Assembly (NCBI GenBank): GCA_029465975.1
Contig: CM055757.1
Location: 1,902,051-1,966,050 of the forward strand
Source: Dallia pectoralis
Lineage: Eukaryota > Chordata > Actinopteri > Esociformes > Umbridae
Direction of reading: 5' to 3'
Length of the DNA: 64,000 bases
In this document: positions 1-13,800 of the stretch, in pieces
How the letters are laid out: each line of letters begins with the position of its first letter
Numbering within the stretch: the stretch's first letter is position 1
Position numbers and translations under genes: made by a program
Notes under the pieces: model-generated
What the model was told of the DNA's origin: nothing
The model's database searches: none
What the model saw: the letters and a program-made list of their open reading frames with translations, nothing else

Positions 1-554
1 GCCACCTTAGAAAGAGTTGACATTTGAGATTTTTATATTTATCTTTTGTTCTTTATTATTTCATTTTTCTCAATGTCTACTTGCTGATGTTTTTCCTGCC
101 AAAAAGCCTTTTAGATAGTACAGAGGAAATGAAACAGTAACATATGCTTCAATTCACTGACAGCTCATCAATCTCCCATGACAGGATTAGATAATGCTCT
201 GCGTATCTCTCGCACGCAAGAGACACACACAGCCACACACAAAAACACACACACAGACACACACACAGACACACACAAAAACACATGCCTGCTATTAGGA
301 GTTTTGTTTCGGATGTTCAGATGATAACATTGCATTTGAGGTTAACCAACTAATCTCTGACCTAATAGTGGCAGAATTGAACATTCTGTGTGTGTGTCGG
401 TATGTGTGTGTGTGGTGCATGTTTGCATAAGTATTAACACAGGTGGATCTCCCTCACTACGTTGTGGTTCTATGTGGAGTCCTTTCATGTTGTTGTGGTT
501 CTGACTGGATCTTTTTCACGGTTCTAAGTGTCCTATGTCAGTGTGATCGGGTAC
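1..554. other. efr3b intron 2 part; no gene seen
   Basis: This is non-coding on the minus-strand gene. It contains short CA-rich runs near 221-285 and TG-rich runs near 388-420. I see no further exon of efr3b and nothing else to name. Confidence 0.6.
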
Positions 555-631
555 CTCTGGATCTTCTGGGAAGATGTTGTCCACCAGCCTCTTATAGCGA
601 GGTCTCAGTGCCCCACAACATCCACACAGAC
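555..631 (-). CDS. efr3b: efr3b coding exon 2 (EFR3 homolog B, N-terminal part)
   Basis: Read on the minus strand, this 77-base exon encodes LCGCCGALRPRYKRL followed by VDNIFPEDPE. It is flanked by an acceptor (CTCTGCAG before 631) and a donor (GTACCC after 555). This is the highly conserved N-terminus of EFR3 proteins, which anchor phosphatidylinositol 4-kinase III alpha (with TTC7 and FAM126) at the plasma membrane. The CGCC cysteines are the known palmitoylation region of the family. It enters in phase 1 (first two bases GT complete a Gly codon), matching the donor of the exon at 5477-5483. The next exon, expected to begin DGLVKAN, is not in the window, so it must lie left of base 1. Choice of B over A rests on CGCCG and the Met-Tyr-Gly start, since EFR3A differs there. 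Which teleost duplicate this is cannot be told. Confidence 0.9.
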
Positions 632-3600
632 CTGCAGAGATAGACAGACCTTAGAGATGGAGACACACACACCTGCAGAGATAGACAGACCATAGAGATG
701 GAGACACACACACCTGCAGAGATAGACAGACCATAGAGATGGAGACAGACAGACCATAGAGATGGAGACACACACACCTGCAGAGATAGACAGACCTTAG
801 AGATGGAGACACACACACCTGCAGAGATGGAGACACACAGACCTGCAGAGATGGAGACACACAGACCTGCAGAGATAGACAGACCTTAGAGATGGAGACA
901 GACAGACCTTAGAGATGGAGACACACACACCTGCAGAGATGGAGACACACAGACCTGCAGAGATAGACAGACCTTAGAGATGGAGACACACACACCTGCA
1001 GAGATGGAGACACACAGACCATAGAGATGGAGACACACACACCTGCAGAGATAGACAGACCTTAGAGATGGAGACACACAGACCATAGAGATGGAGACAC
1101 ACACACCTGCAGAGATAGACAGACCTTAGAGATGGAGACACACACACCTGCAGAGATAGACAGACCTTAGAGATGGAGACAGACAGACCTGCAGAGATAG
1201 ACAGACCTTAGAGATGGAGACAGACAGACCTGCAGAGATAGACAGACCTTAGAGATGGAGACACACAGACCTGCAGAGATGGAGACACACAGACCAGACC
1301 TTAGAGATGGAGACAGACAGACCTTAGAGATGGAGACACACCTGCAGAGATAGACAGACCTGCAGAGATAGACAGACCTTAGAGATGGAGACACACACAC
1401 CTGCAGAGATAGACAGACCTTAGAGATGGAGACACACACACCTGCAGAGATGGAGACACACAGACCTTAGAGATGGAGACACACAGACCTTAGAGATGGA
1501 GACAGACAGACCATAGAGATGGAGACACACAGACCATAGAGATGGAGACAGACAGACCATAGAGATGGAGACACACACACCTGCAGAGATAGACAGACCT
1601 TAGAGATGGAGACAGACAGACCATAGAGATGGAGACACACAGACCTGCAGAGATAGACAGACCTTAGAGATGGAGACAGACAGACCATAGAGATGGAGAC
1701 ACACACACCTGCAGAGATAGACAGACCTTAGAGATGGAGACACACACACCTGCAGAGATGGAGACACACAGACCTTAGAGATGGAGACACACAGACCTTA
1801 GAGATGGAGACAGACAGACCATAGAGATGGAGACACACAGACCATAGAGATGGAGACACACAGACCATAGAGAGATGGAGACACACCATAGAGATGGAGA
1901 CAGACCATAGAGATGGAGACACACAGACCTTAGAGATGGAGACACACAGACCATAGAGATGGAGACACACAGACCATAGAGATGGAGACACACAGACCTG
2001 CAGAGATAGACAGACCTTAGAGATGGAGACACACAGACCTGCAGAGATAGACAGACCTTAGAGATGGAGACACACACAGACCTGCAGAGATAGACAGACC
2101 TTAGAGATGGAGACACACAGACCAGACCTTAGAGATGGAGACACACAGACCTGCAGAGATAGACAGACCTTAGAGATGGAGACAGACCATAGAGATGGAG
2201 ACACACAGACCATAGAGATGGAGACACACAGACCATAGAGATGGAGACACACAGACCTGCAGAGATAGACAGACCTTAGAGATGGAGACACACACACCTG
2301 CAGAGATAGACAGACCTTAGAGATGGAGACACACAGACCTGCAGAGATGGAGACACACAGACCTTAGAGATGGAGACACACAGACCATAGAGATGGAGAC
2401 ACACAGACCAGATGGAGACAGACCTTAGAGATGGAGACACACAGACCATAGAGATGGAGACAGACCTTAGAGATGGAGACACACAGACCATAGAGATGGA
2501 GACACACAGACCAGATGGAGACAGACCTTAGAGATGGAGACACACAGACCATAGAGATGGAGACACACAGACCATAGAGATGGAGACACACAGACCATAG
2601 AGATGGAGACAGACAGACCTTAGAGATGGAGACACACAGACCATAGAGATGGAGACACACAGACCATAGAGATGGAGACACACAGACCTTAGAGATGGAG
2701 ACACACAGACCATAGAGATGGAGACACACAGACCATAGAGATGGAGATAGACAGACCTTAGAGATGGAGACAGACCATAGAGATGGAGACAGACCATAGA
2801 GATGGAGATAGACAGACCTTAGAGATGGAGACAGACCATAGAGATGGAGACAGACAGACCTTAGAGATGGAGATAGACAGACCTTAGAGATGGAGACACA
2901 CAGACCATAGAGATAGAGACACACAGACCAGATGGAGACAGACAGACCTTAGAGATGGAGACAGACAGACCTTAGAGATGGAGACAGACCATAGAGATGG
3001 AGACACACAGACCATAGAGATGGAGACAGACAGACCTTAGAGATGGAGACAGACAGACCTTAGAGATGGAGACAGACAGACCTTAGAGATGGAGACAGAC
3101 AGACCTTAGAGATGGAGACAGACCATAGAGATGGAGACAGACAGACCATAGAGATGGAGACAGACAGACCTTAGAGATGGAGACAGACCATAGAGATGGA
3201 GACACACAGACCATAGAGATGGAGACAGACAGACCTTAGAGATGGAGACAGACAGACCTTAGAGATGGAGACAGACCATAGAGATGGAGACAGACAGACC
3301 TTAGAGATGGAGACAGACCTTAGAGATGGAGACACACAGACCATAGAGATGGAGACACACCATAGAGATGGAGACAGACCATAGAGATGGAGACACACAG
3401 ACCATAGAGATGGAGACACACAGACCATAGAGATGGAGACACACAGACCATAGAGATGGAGACAGACAGACCTTAGAGATGGAGACAGACAGACCTTAGA
3501 GATGGAGACAGACCATAGAGATGGAGACACACAGACCATAGAGATGGAGACAGACAGACCTTAGAGATGGAGACAGACAGACCTTAGAGATGGAGACAGA

Positions 3601-4535
3601 CAGACCTTAGAGATGGAGACAGACAGACCTTAGAGATGGAGACAGACCATAGAGATGGAGACACACAGACCATAGAGATGGAGACAGACAGACCATAGAG
3701 ATGGAGACAGACAGACCTTAGAGATGGAGACAGACCATAGAGATGGAGACACACAGACCATAGAGATGGAGACAGACAGACCTTAGAGATGGAGACAGAC
3801 AGACCTTAGAGATGGAGACAGACCATAGAGATGGAGACAGACAGACCTTAGAGATGGAGACAGACCTTAGAGATGGAGACACACAGACCATAGAGATGGA
3901 GACACACCATAGAGATGGAGACAGACCATAGAGATGGAGACACACAGACCATAGAGATGGAGACACACAGACCATAGAGATGGAGACACACAGACCATAG
4001 AGATGGAGACAGACAGACCTTAGAGATGGAGACAGACAGACCTTAGAGGGAGACAGACCTTAGAGATGGAGACAGACAGACCTTAGAGGGAGACAGACCA
4101 TAGAGATGGAGACACACAGACCATAGAGATGGAGACAGACAGACCTTAGAGATGGAGACAGACAGACCTTAGAGATGGAGACAGACCATAGAGATGGAGA
4201 CACACAGACCATAGAGATGGAGACAGACAGACCATAGAGATGGAGACAGACAGACCATAGAGATGGAGACAGACCATAGAGATGGAGACAGACAGACCTT
4301 AGAGATGGAGACAGACCTTAGAGATGGAGACACACAGACCATAGAGATGGAGACACACCATAGAGATGGAGACAGACCATAGAGATGGAGACACAAAGAC
4401 CATAGAGATGGAGACAGACAGACCATAGAGATAGAGACACACAGACCAGATGGAGACAGACCATAGAGATGGAGACACACAGACCATAGAGATGGAGACA
4501 GACAGACCATAGAGATGGAGACAGACAGACCATAG
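632..4535. repeat. 23-bp minisatellite in efr3b intron 1, anchored on exon 2 acceptor
   Basis: About 3.9 kb of tandem units with core GAGATGGAGACACACAGACC and variable ends ATA, TTA or TGCA. The array starts at the exon 2 acceptor: CACACAGACCTGCAGAGAT (plus strand) occurs at the true junction and again in many units of the left third. The long open frames on the minus strand (Cys/Ser/Leu/His repeats) are a by-product of the repeat, not a protein. Confidence 0.95.
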
Positions 4536-4571
4536 AGTTGGAGATCCACGTTAAGAAAACCAACTAACCTT

Positions 4572-4712
4572 GTTGATTTCTCTCTCACCATTTCCCTCTC
4601 ACTATTTCACTTTCACTCTTTCTCTCTCACTATTTCTCTCTCACCATTTCCCTCTCACTATTTCACTTTCACTCTTTCTCTCTCACTATTTCTCTCTCAC
4701 TGTTTCTCAAAC
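4572..4712. repeat. CT-rich tandem repeat
   Basis: Repeats of TCTCTCTCACTATTT and close variants lie just beyond the minisatellite, still inside efr3b intron 1. It is low complexity. Confidence 0.85.
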
Positions 4713-5226
<514 letters not shown>

Positions 5227-5476
5227 CACACACATATCACACACAGGACACACACACACAATGCAAAAGCACACATTTAACAGCAGCTGCTGCTGTTGAC
5301 AGGAGAGAGACAGATTCAAACTCACAAGAATGAGAAAGCAAAGAGGAACTAAAGGTGTGTGCCTGTGTGTGTGCACACACACACACATATATTTGCTAAC
5401 ACAGAAGAAAGACATACACACAAAATCACACACACACCCATACATTTAAAAACACACACACGCATATGAACCTTAC

Positions 5477-5483
5477 CATACAT
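5477..5483 (-). CDS. efr3b: efr3b coding exon 1 (start codon, Met-Tyr-Gly)
   Basis: On the minus strand the sequence reads ATG TAT G followed by GTAAGG, a consensus donor. Joined to the exon at 555-631 it gives MYGLCGCCGAL, matching the human EFR3B start MYGVCGCCGAL with one Val-to-Leu change, and the phase fits exactly. The 5' UTR lies at higher coordinates; its extent cannot be set from sequence. Intron 1 is about 4.8 kb and largely filled by a minisatellite. A seven-base coding exon is weak on its own; the confidence comes from the phase, the donor and the family start. Confidence 0.75.
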
Positions 5484-5962
5484 AGATAGATGAACTGATG
5501 AGTACCCCTCCCCTGTTGATTACATCCAGAGAGATGCTACTCTATACACACACACACACACACACAGTTACTCGCTCACACCCTGTGAATGAGACCAAGC
5601 GATGGTGACCTTGACTGCAGCTCCACTGAGATTGGACTCGATAACAATGCCTGCGTACACAGACACAGAGACACACTCAGACACAGAGACACACTCAAAC
5701 GCTGGAACACACACCAACTCACACCCTCTCAGTGATCCTCTCAGACCAGATCCCCTGCTCTGTGTGATGCTGATGCAGGTAAAACCCAGCTAACACACAC
5801 GCCCCATCGCTCCCTCTCTTCTCTCACTTTCTCTACCCCTCACCCTCTCTGCCTCTCGCTCTCTCTCTCTCTTCTCTTTCCCTCTCTCTCAGTTACTCTT
5901 CATTCATTCATGCGCAGTGACAGAGGGAATATGTCTGCCTGCTGGACTGAGCAGCCGCAGTT

Positions 5963-5966
<4 letters not shown>
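5484..5966. other. Region upstream of efr3b start: 5' UTR/promoter side
   Basis: On the minus strand this lies just 5' of the efr3b start codon. It contains short CA runs (near 5546 and 5652-5720) and CT-rich sequence (5810-5895). No TATA box or other promoter element is clear enough to call. Confidence 0.4.

Positions 5967-6036
<70 letters not shown>
5967..6036. repeat. (GA)n microsatellite
   Basis: A GA run of roughly 70 bases with two small interruptions. Confidence 0.97.
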
Positions 6037-6038
<2 letters not shown>

Positions 6039-6140
6039 GAGTGATGGGCAGTCAGACAGATGGATATTGAGCGAGAGAGACAGAAAGGGAGAGAGAGCGA
6101 TAGCTTGGCAGAGAGAGGGTAGGAAACCCCTCCCAACACG

Positions 6141-7272
<1,132 letters not shown>

Positions 7273-7790
7273 GTGAGGACTAACCAAAAGCTCTCATATC
7301 AGAAGATTTTACTTGTTCTACTATTGTACACGGTGACAACTACACACAGATCGACACATTCACACACATCATATCGTTGTGTTTTCTATAGACCCCAGGA
7401 AGGGCAGCTGCTTTGGCAGGATCGAGAAAAAGTAAAGAAAATAAATAAACAACGGCACAAATTGTGTGGAAAGAACATGATGATCGTGACAGACGGTTGC
7501 CCAGGGATACCTACTATTTACCTGACACAGGGCGATGGTCCATCACAGACATGCAGTCTAGAAGCAGGTTCCGAGGGCCCTGGCAGAGGCCCGGGAGGTC
7601 CAGATGGGGCAGACGGGCCCTGGACACGCCACGCAGTCTGTGGAGAGATAGGCGGCGGGGCAGACGACGACGGAAGGGAACACCCAGGGGCATGTTGTCC
7701 TGAGGAACCGCTGGAATCCCTGAGGAACGATTTGGAGGGTGCAGTGTTCTCCAGCAGAGACCAAGGACTGCTGTGGGCCCGAGTTTAGAC
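7273..7790. other. GC-rich island with overlapping open frames; possible alternative efr3b first exon
   Basis: The stretch 7540-7740 is clearly more GC- and CpG-rich than its surroundings and stays open in frames on both strands, up to 171 codons. Nothing matches a protein I know. On the minus strand one frame ends ...MSVMDHRPVSG at a strong donor, CAG|GTAAAT (exon edge 7522), in phase 1. That is the phase needed to splice to efr3b exon 2, so an alternative first exon or a promoter island is possible. This is inference from phase and base composition only. Confidence 0.25.
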
Positions 7791-8039
7791 ACTTTCTCTC
7801 CTCTCACCCACTGACATAACTCCCTCCCTCAGACTTCCCCCTCTTTTCACTCTGTTAACCCTTTGCTGGTTATAGTTAGCTCCTCTCTCCCTCACTATTT
7901 CTATATTTCTATCGCACACGAACGAACATGAACTTTGTTAACAACCCAACACGCACGTCATGATATGTCACAATATGTTTTGAGATGCTTGCCTCATTAG
8001 GGTGAAATTCGGTCCCTGTGTTAAGTAAGAACCAGAGAA

Positions 8040-8440
8040 ACTCAGTCGTACTGTTCAGTAAATTTCTGAGAAATACGCTCCCACTGTTCAGTAAATATCA
8101 GAGAAATACTGTCCCGCTGTTGAGTAAATATCAGAGAAATACGCTCCCACTGTTTAGTAAATATCAGAAAAAATACTGTCCCGCTGTTGAGTAAATATCA
8201 GAGAAATACGCTCCACCTGTTCATTACATATCAGATAAATACTGTCCTGCTGTTCAGTAAATATCAGAGAAATACACTCCCACTAATCAGTAAATATCAG
8301 AGAAATACACTCCCCCTGTTCATTAAATATCAGAGAAATACACTCCCACTAATCAGTAAATATCAGAGAAATACACTCCCACTAATCAGTAAATATCAGA
8401 GAAATACACTCCCACTAATCAGTAAATATCAGAGGCTGAG
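8040..8440. repeat. 33-bp minisatellite
   Basis: About twelve units with core CAGTAAATATCAGAGAAATA followed by a variable CACTCCCACTAAT-like segment. The right-hand units (8280-8430) are nearly identical and the left-hand ones diverged, so expansion was probably from the right. Confidence 0.9.
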
Positions 8441-8879
8441 AACCAGGAGAGGAAGAGAAGAGGAAGATGGAGGTACAGATCTGCTGCTTCATCTCCAACA
8501 CAACGTTGTCTTGAAAACCAACAACGATTGGAGGTTGATGTAGTGCACACACTGATCTGGGATCATGCCAACTGATGGTGAAGATGATGTTTTTGTTGGT
8601 GATGGTGCATTGATCTGTACTCTCACCATGAGCATGCTGATGGAAATCAATATGCTCTGTGTGAGACACAAATAGGACTCCAATGAGAGCACGTGCATTA
8701 CATCTGATCAGAACATAACTGCATTTATACCAATATCATTTTTCTAATGAATATACCTTTTCCATGTATAATGAAAAAGTAATAGATACAAAAATAGATA
8801 CCAGTCTTGGATTTGCGGAATTAGCGCTGAAACATAATTTGGAAACATTAATGTGGTTGAATTTAATGCAGACATACTT
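8441..8879. other. Intergenic, nothing recognised
   Basis: Unique, moderately AT-rich sequence. Short open frames on both strands show no recognisable motif. Confidence 0.4.
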
Positions 8880-9830
8880 TTATCCTATTATTGACAATAG
8901 TTATGTTCTATAAGAGGCTTATTCATAAGAGTCTTAAGAGATGTTCTTCAAAAACAGGTCACGTGAACGGTCACATTAAGATGATCTTCTTTTGCAAACT
9001 TGCCATAGCCATGTTTAATTTTCATTCCAGTATTTCACCAGACAAGTTTATCAGAAACTGTGGCTACATGACATTACGACAATATTCCGGAAGGGGTGTG
9101 TAGACTTTATGTACCGTAAGAAAAACTTCCCAAGAGGGCGTAGTTAAACTAACAGGAGTGGGCTCACAAGTAAGATGATATATGACAGGATAAATGACTA
9201 AGGAAATGTTATACCATATAAAGATCTTAATAAAAATGAATGTAATGCTTGTATACATTTTTTTTTGCATAAGTATATCAGCCACTAAGAGACACTGCAT
9301 GGCTAATTTCAGTAGGCAGACTTTCAGTGAGAACAGTAGTACACTGGAGCTGCTATGTTACCACTAAAATATGCCCCATGCCAGGATGTGGCCAAGATGA
9401 AACCTTGGACCATTTGTTAATTCACTGTTACAGATCTAAGGAGGTATATGGAATTAAATGGTTGGATTCGGATATTCAAATATAACCAAAAGTATGGCAA
9501 CTCCTTAGGTATGGCATTTATAACAAACCAACGCCTTTTTTGGCTACAAACGTGCATAGTAAATTGTGGAAAACCAGATGCATAATTGTAATTAATCAAA
9601 CAGTAATAGAATGAAAAATAACGTTAAAATAAATTGTGATCAAAAAACAAAAAAAAACAAAAGCAAATCTCATGGCGCCTCCATATATTGTAACAGTTAA
9701 AAAAAGAGGATATATAGTGGTAGTGTTTTGTCTATTGTTTTTTCTCATGTCATTTTCTTCACAAATTATGTAAAGTGTAAAAACTTGTGATGTATGCTAT
9801 GTATGCAACGGAATAAAATTGTAACTCATT
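8880..9830 (+). mobile_element. Degraded L1-like LINE, 3' end of ORF2 plus 3' UTR
   Basis: Conceptual reading in shifting plus-strand frames gives the C-terminal part of a non-LTR retrotransposon ORF2. An AWLISVGRLSVRT-like segment near 9296-9340 is followed by CPMPGCGQDETLDHLLIHC near 9371-9430, the Cys/His knuckle that ends L1/Tx1-type proteins. Frameshifts and stops show it is dead. A long A-rich tract (9635-9660) and a 3' UTR-like tail with an AATAAA near 9810 follow. The exact ends are uncertain. Confidence 0.75.
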
Positions 9831-10745
9831 TTATTAGAGTCGTAAAAACTGATGTGATGACATACATCAGCCAAGTAAAGTATTAAATATATTTGCACTT
9901 ACTTTCTTATGTTTTTCTATATCTTAATTTGACTTATAAATAACAAAGACATTAACCCAAAATGCATTACGGAATTTTACTTTAAAAACTGCTACTCTTT
10001 TGTCATATTATTATGGGCGTGTTACCCATAATGTAATGAAAAAAATAAAAAGACAACAACAAATATTAAAACGAAAAAGCCGTAATAGCTCACAAATAGA
10101 TCACAGGCATTTTTAAATATTAAGATACTTCCTGTTTAACGTTCTCGTTTAGATATCGCGAGTCGTACGGTTCTCGTAGTGTTGCCATGGAAACGTATTC
10201 AGTTTTATTGATTGCGTTGTTTCGTCTTTTTAATAGTCTACACACATATCTCCTTAATATTAGTATAACTAGCTATAAATTATACAATTCCACTTACACG
10301 CTGCTTTCTCGAACAATATTTTTGAATTGTTTTCATCTTTTTCTTACCAACGAATCTGCTGCCACGAAACGTATATTGACAGACAGACAGGAGCGTAGTT
10401 ACAGTGGTTCTATAGCAGTACTGGTACCATCAGCATCACAACAACAGGCGTTATACCTGTTTAAATCCTCATAGGTCCTATGTCACATATTATAATTTAA
10501 TGTGTTTTATATTAGTTCAGATCCATAACGATACTAGTGTTTTTAGTGGAGTTGCACAAGGCTGTTTATGATGGAGTAAATGTATAACATTATTAATAAG
10601 CTAAGGACCGTGCTACCTTAGCTATCTAGTTGCCTACGTACAGATAACTATCTGCTACCATTGGGACTGGTTTGACTGTGTTCCGCCACCGACTTAAATA
10701 ACGGCATTTATAAAAGGACAAGTGCCATATATACGTTTCAGCATC
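9831..10745. promoter_or_regulatory. dnajc27 upstream region, possible promoter
   Basis: AT-rich sequence upstream of the dnajc27 start. Near 10153-10162 it contains TATCGCGAGT, eight of ten positions of the TCTCGCGAGA element of TATA-less housekeeping promoters, in a locally CpG-containing stretch (10140-10185). The motif is about 590 bases before the start codon, so an upstream non-coding exon or long 5' UTR would be needed. I see no TATA box at a convincing distance. Confidence 0.3.
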
Positions 10746-10832
10746 ATGGACACAAATGTGCAGAAGAGACGCGAGAACAAGAAATCGTTACGTGTGAAAG
10801 TAATCAGCCTTGGAAACGCGGAGGTGGGCAAG
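10746..10832 (+). CDS. dnajc27: dnajc27 exon 1
   Basis: 29 codons from MDTNVQKRRENKKSL to the Lys of the P-loop (GNAEVGK), ending in phase 0 at donor AAG|GTACGA. The last 12 exon bases and the donor are copied into the adjacent intronic minisatellite. Confidence 0.95.
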
Positions 10833-13800
10833 GTACGAAACATTATTCTAACATTAATATAACATTATTATAACATTAATATTATAGGTGGGCAAGGTAC
10901 CCAACATTAGTATAACATTATTATAACATTATTATTATAGGTGGGCAAGGTACGCATCATTATTATACTTATTATTATTATTATAACATTAATATTATAG
11001 GTGGGCAAGGTATGCAACATTAGTATAACATTACTATAATATTATTATAACATAAATATTATAGATGGGCAAGGTACGCAAAAATATTATAACATTATTA
11101 TTACATTAATATTATATGTGGGAAAGGTACGCAACGTTATTATAACATTAGTATAACATTAATATTATGGGTGGGCAAGGTACGCATCATTATTATACTT
11201 ATTATTATAATAACATTAATGTTATAGGTGGACAAGGTAAGCAACATTATTATAACATTAATATAACATTATTATAACATGAATATTATAGGTGGGCAAG
11301 GTACGCAATATTATTATAACATTATTATAACATTAATATTATAGGTGGGCAACATTATTATAACGTTATTATAACATTACAAAGCTAGCTAGCCAGCACA
11401 TGTTGGCTTGGTCTTAACCCAAAGTAGCTGTTTGCAAGCTAATGTAATCGGGTACTAAGTACCAGTATGTAGTAATGCAGACCCAGGTACTACAACAATG
11501 TTAAATCAATCGTTACAAAGTCTGACACGTTATAATTATGCTATTAGTAATTAATCCTAGGAAATGTATGATTGTATTCTAGACCTACTGCAGAAGTAGC
11601 TTGTTACATAATCACTAGTATGTTATGCTTGAAATTAATTGCTGATGTCATGGAGCAACTGTCTGGACTGGAAAGCGATATGTAATTAATGTTTTGCAGT
11701 ATTTAATACTGATAGAGAAAATGTCCTTCTTTAGCTACAATATGGCTGCTAGGTGCCAATGCATGCACATAAAACTGCTCCGTGAAGAAACAGAAGTATG
11801 AAATGCTTAATTGTGCATTATCTGTCCTTAGTTTATTCACCAGTGTTTTTTCTTTATTGCAGAGCTGCATAATCAAGAGATACTGTGAGAAGAGGTTTGT
11901 GCCCAAATATCTTGCCACCATAGGGATTGACTATGGAGTCACCAAGTAAGTTGATGAAAGGGTTAATGTTTTTTTAGAACAAAGGGGCACATTTCTGTGA
12001 ACTTTAGAACAGAGATACATGTTGCAGTTCGCTCTGATCGTTAATACATAAAGCAGACGAGATGAGCTGAGGAGACTAGTGTTACTGTAGCTATTGATGT
12101 ATCTGGGTAAAAGCAATGCACACATCGACAGGTGGTGTACATGTTTTTCTTACCACCAAGCTACTCACCACAGTACGTTCAAGCCTTAAACTGATCAGCA
12201 AGATGGCTGGATTGACCGGGAGTCCGGTGAGTACAGTCAGCAAGAACAAATGAGATTGTCAGATCAGTGAGTGTGACCGCATGCGATTCATATTACTTCC
12301 TTCTTTCTCAATGTTGGAAGTATGTGATTGGCCAACTTTAAGAACATAAGAAAATGTAAAAAAAGGCAAATTAAAAAAACGTGTACTTTTAAGAGGCAGA
12401 TTGTATGACTGATATGTGGGTGGTCTGTGTCATTGATTTTATTGGAAGTCTGTGTTATTGATTTGGGAGGAGGTTTGTGTCCTTGAACTGGAAGGTGGTC
12501 ATTGTCATTGTTTAGGAAGGCAGTCTATGCATTTATCTGGAAGAAGGTGAAGAAGGTGGTCTGTGTCATTGATTTGTGTGGCACTCTGTGTCATTGATTT
12601 GTGTGGCAGTCTGTGTCATTGATTTGTGTGGCAGTCTGTGTCATTGATTTGTGTGGCAGTCTGTGTCATTGATTTGTGTGGCAGTCTGTGTCATTGATTT
12701 GTGTGGCAGTCTGTGTCATTGATTTGTGTGACATTATGTGTCATTGATTTGTGTGGCAGTATGTGTCATTGATTTGTGTGGCAGTCTGTGTCATTGATTT
12801 GTGTGTCATTGATTTGTGTGGCAGTATGTGTCATTGATTTGTGTGACATTATGTGTCATTGATTTGTGTGGCAGTCTGTGTCATTGATTTGTGTGACATT
12901 ATGTGTCATTGATTTGTGTGGCAGTCTGTGTCATTGATTTGTGTGACATTATGTGTCATTGATTTGTGTGGCAGTCTGTGTCATTGATTTGTGTGACATT
13001 ATGTGTCATTATTTGTGTCATTGATTTGTGTGGTCAGTCAGTCTGTGTCATTGATTTGTGTGACATTATGTGTCATTGATGGCAGTCTGTGTCATTTTTG
13101 TTTGGCAGTCAGTGTCATTGATTTGCGTGGCAGTATGTGTCATTGATTTGTGTGGCAGTCTGTGTCATTGATTTGTGTGGCATAATGTGTCATTGATTTG
13201 TGTGGCAGTCTGTGACATTGATTCGTGTGGCAGTCTGTGTCATTGATTTGTGTGGCAGTCTGTGTCATTGATTTGTGTGACATTATGTGTCATTGATTTG
13301 TGTGGCAGTCTGTGTCATTGATTTGTGTGACATTATGTGTCATTGATTTGTGTGGCAGTCTGTGTCATTGATTTGTGTGACATTATGTGTCATTGATTTG
13401 TGTGGCAGTCTGTCATTGATTTGCGTGGCAGTCTGTGTCATTGATTTGCGTGGCAGTCAGTGTCATTGATTTGTGTGGCAGTCTGTGTCATTGATTTGTG
13501 TGGCAGTCTGTGTCATTGATTTGTGTGGCAGTCTGTGTCATTGATTTGTGTGGCATAATGTGTCATTGATTTGTGTGGCAGTCTGTGTCATTGATTGGCA
13601 GTCTGTGTCATTGATTTGTGTGGCAGTCTGTGTCATTGATTTGCGTGGCAGTCTGTGTCATTCATTGATTTTTTTGTTGTCTTCAGAGTTCAAGTGCGAG
13701 ACAGAGAAATCAAAGTAAACATCTTCGACATGGCAGGACACCCATTCTTTTACGAGGTCAGTAACTTTATTCCTTTATTTACTTGGGTAACTCTGCATTT

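Noticed and set aside
605..4591. Many minus-strand frames rich in Cys, Ser, Leu, His and Val (up to 186 codons)
   Set aside because: They are translations of the 23-bp minisatellite; no start context, no domain, and frames change with each unit variant.
5582..5650. Minus-strand segment reading IVIESNLSGAAVKVTIAW between acceptor-like and donor-like sites
   Set aside because: It lies just upstream of the efr3b start codon, all three frames are open over its short length, and no family is recognised. It is better explained as 5' UTR or flanking sequence.
10187..10474. 95-codon plus-strand frame upstream of dnajc27
   Set aside because: AT-rich, no motif, and not in phase with or linked to exon 1; probably chance or part of a 5' UTR.
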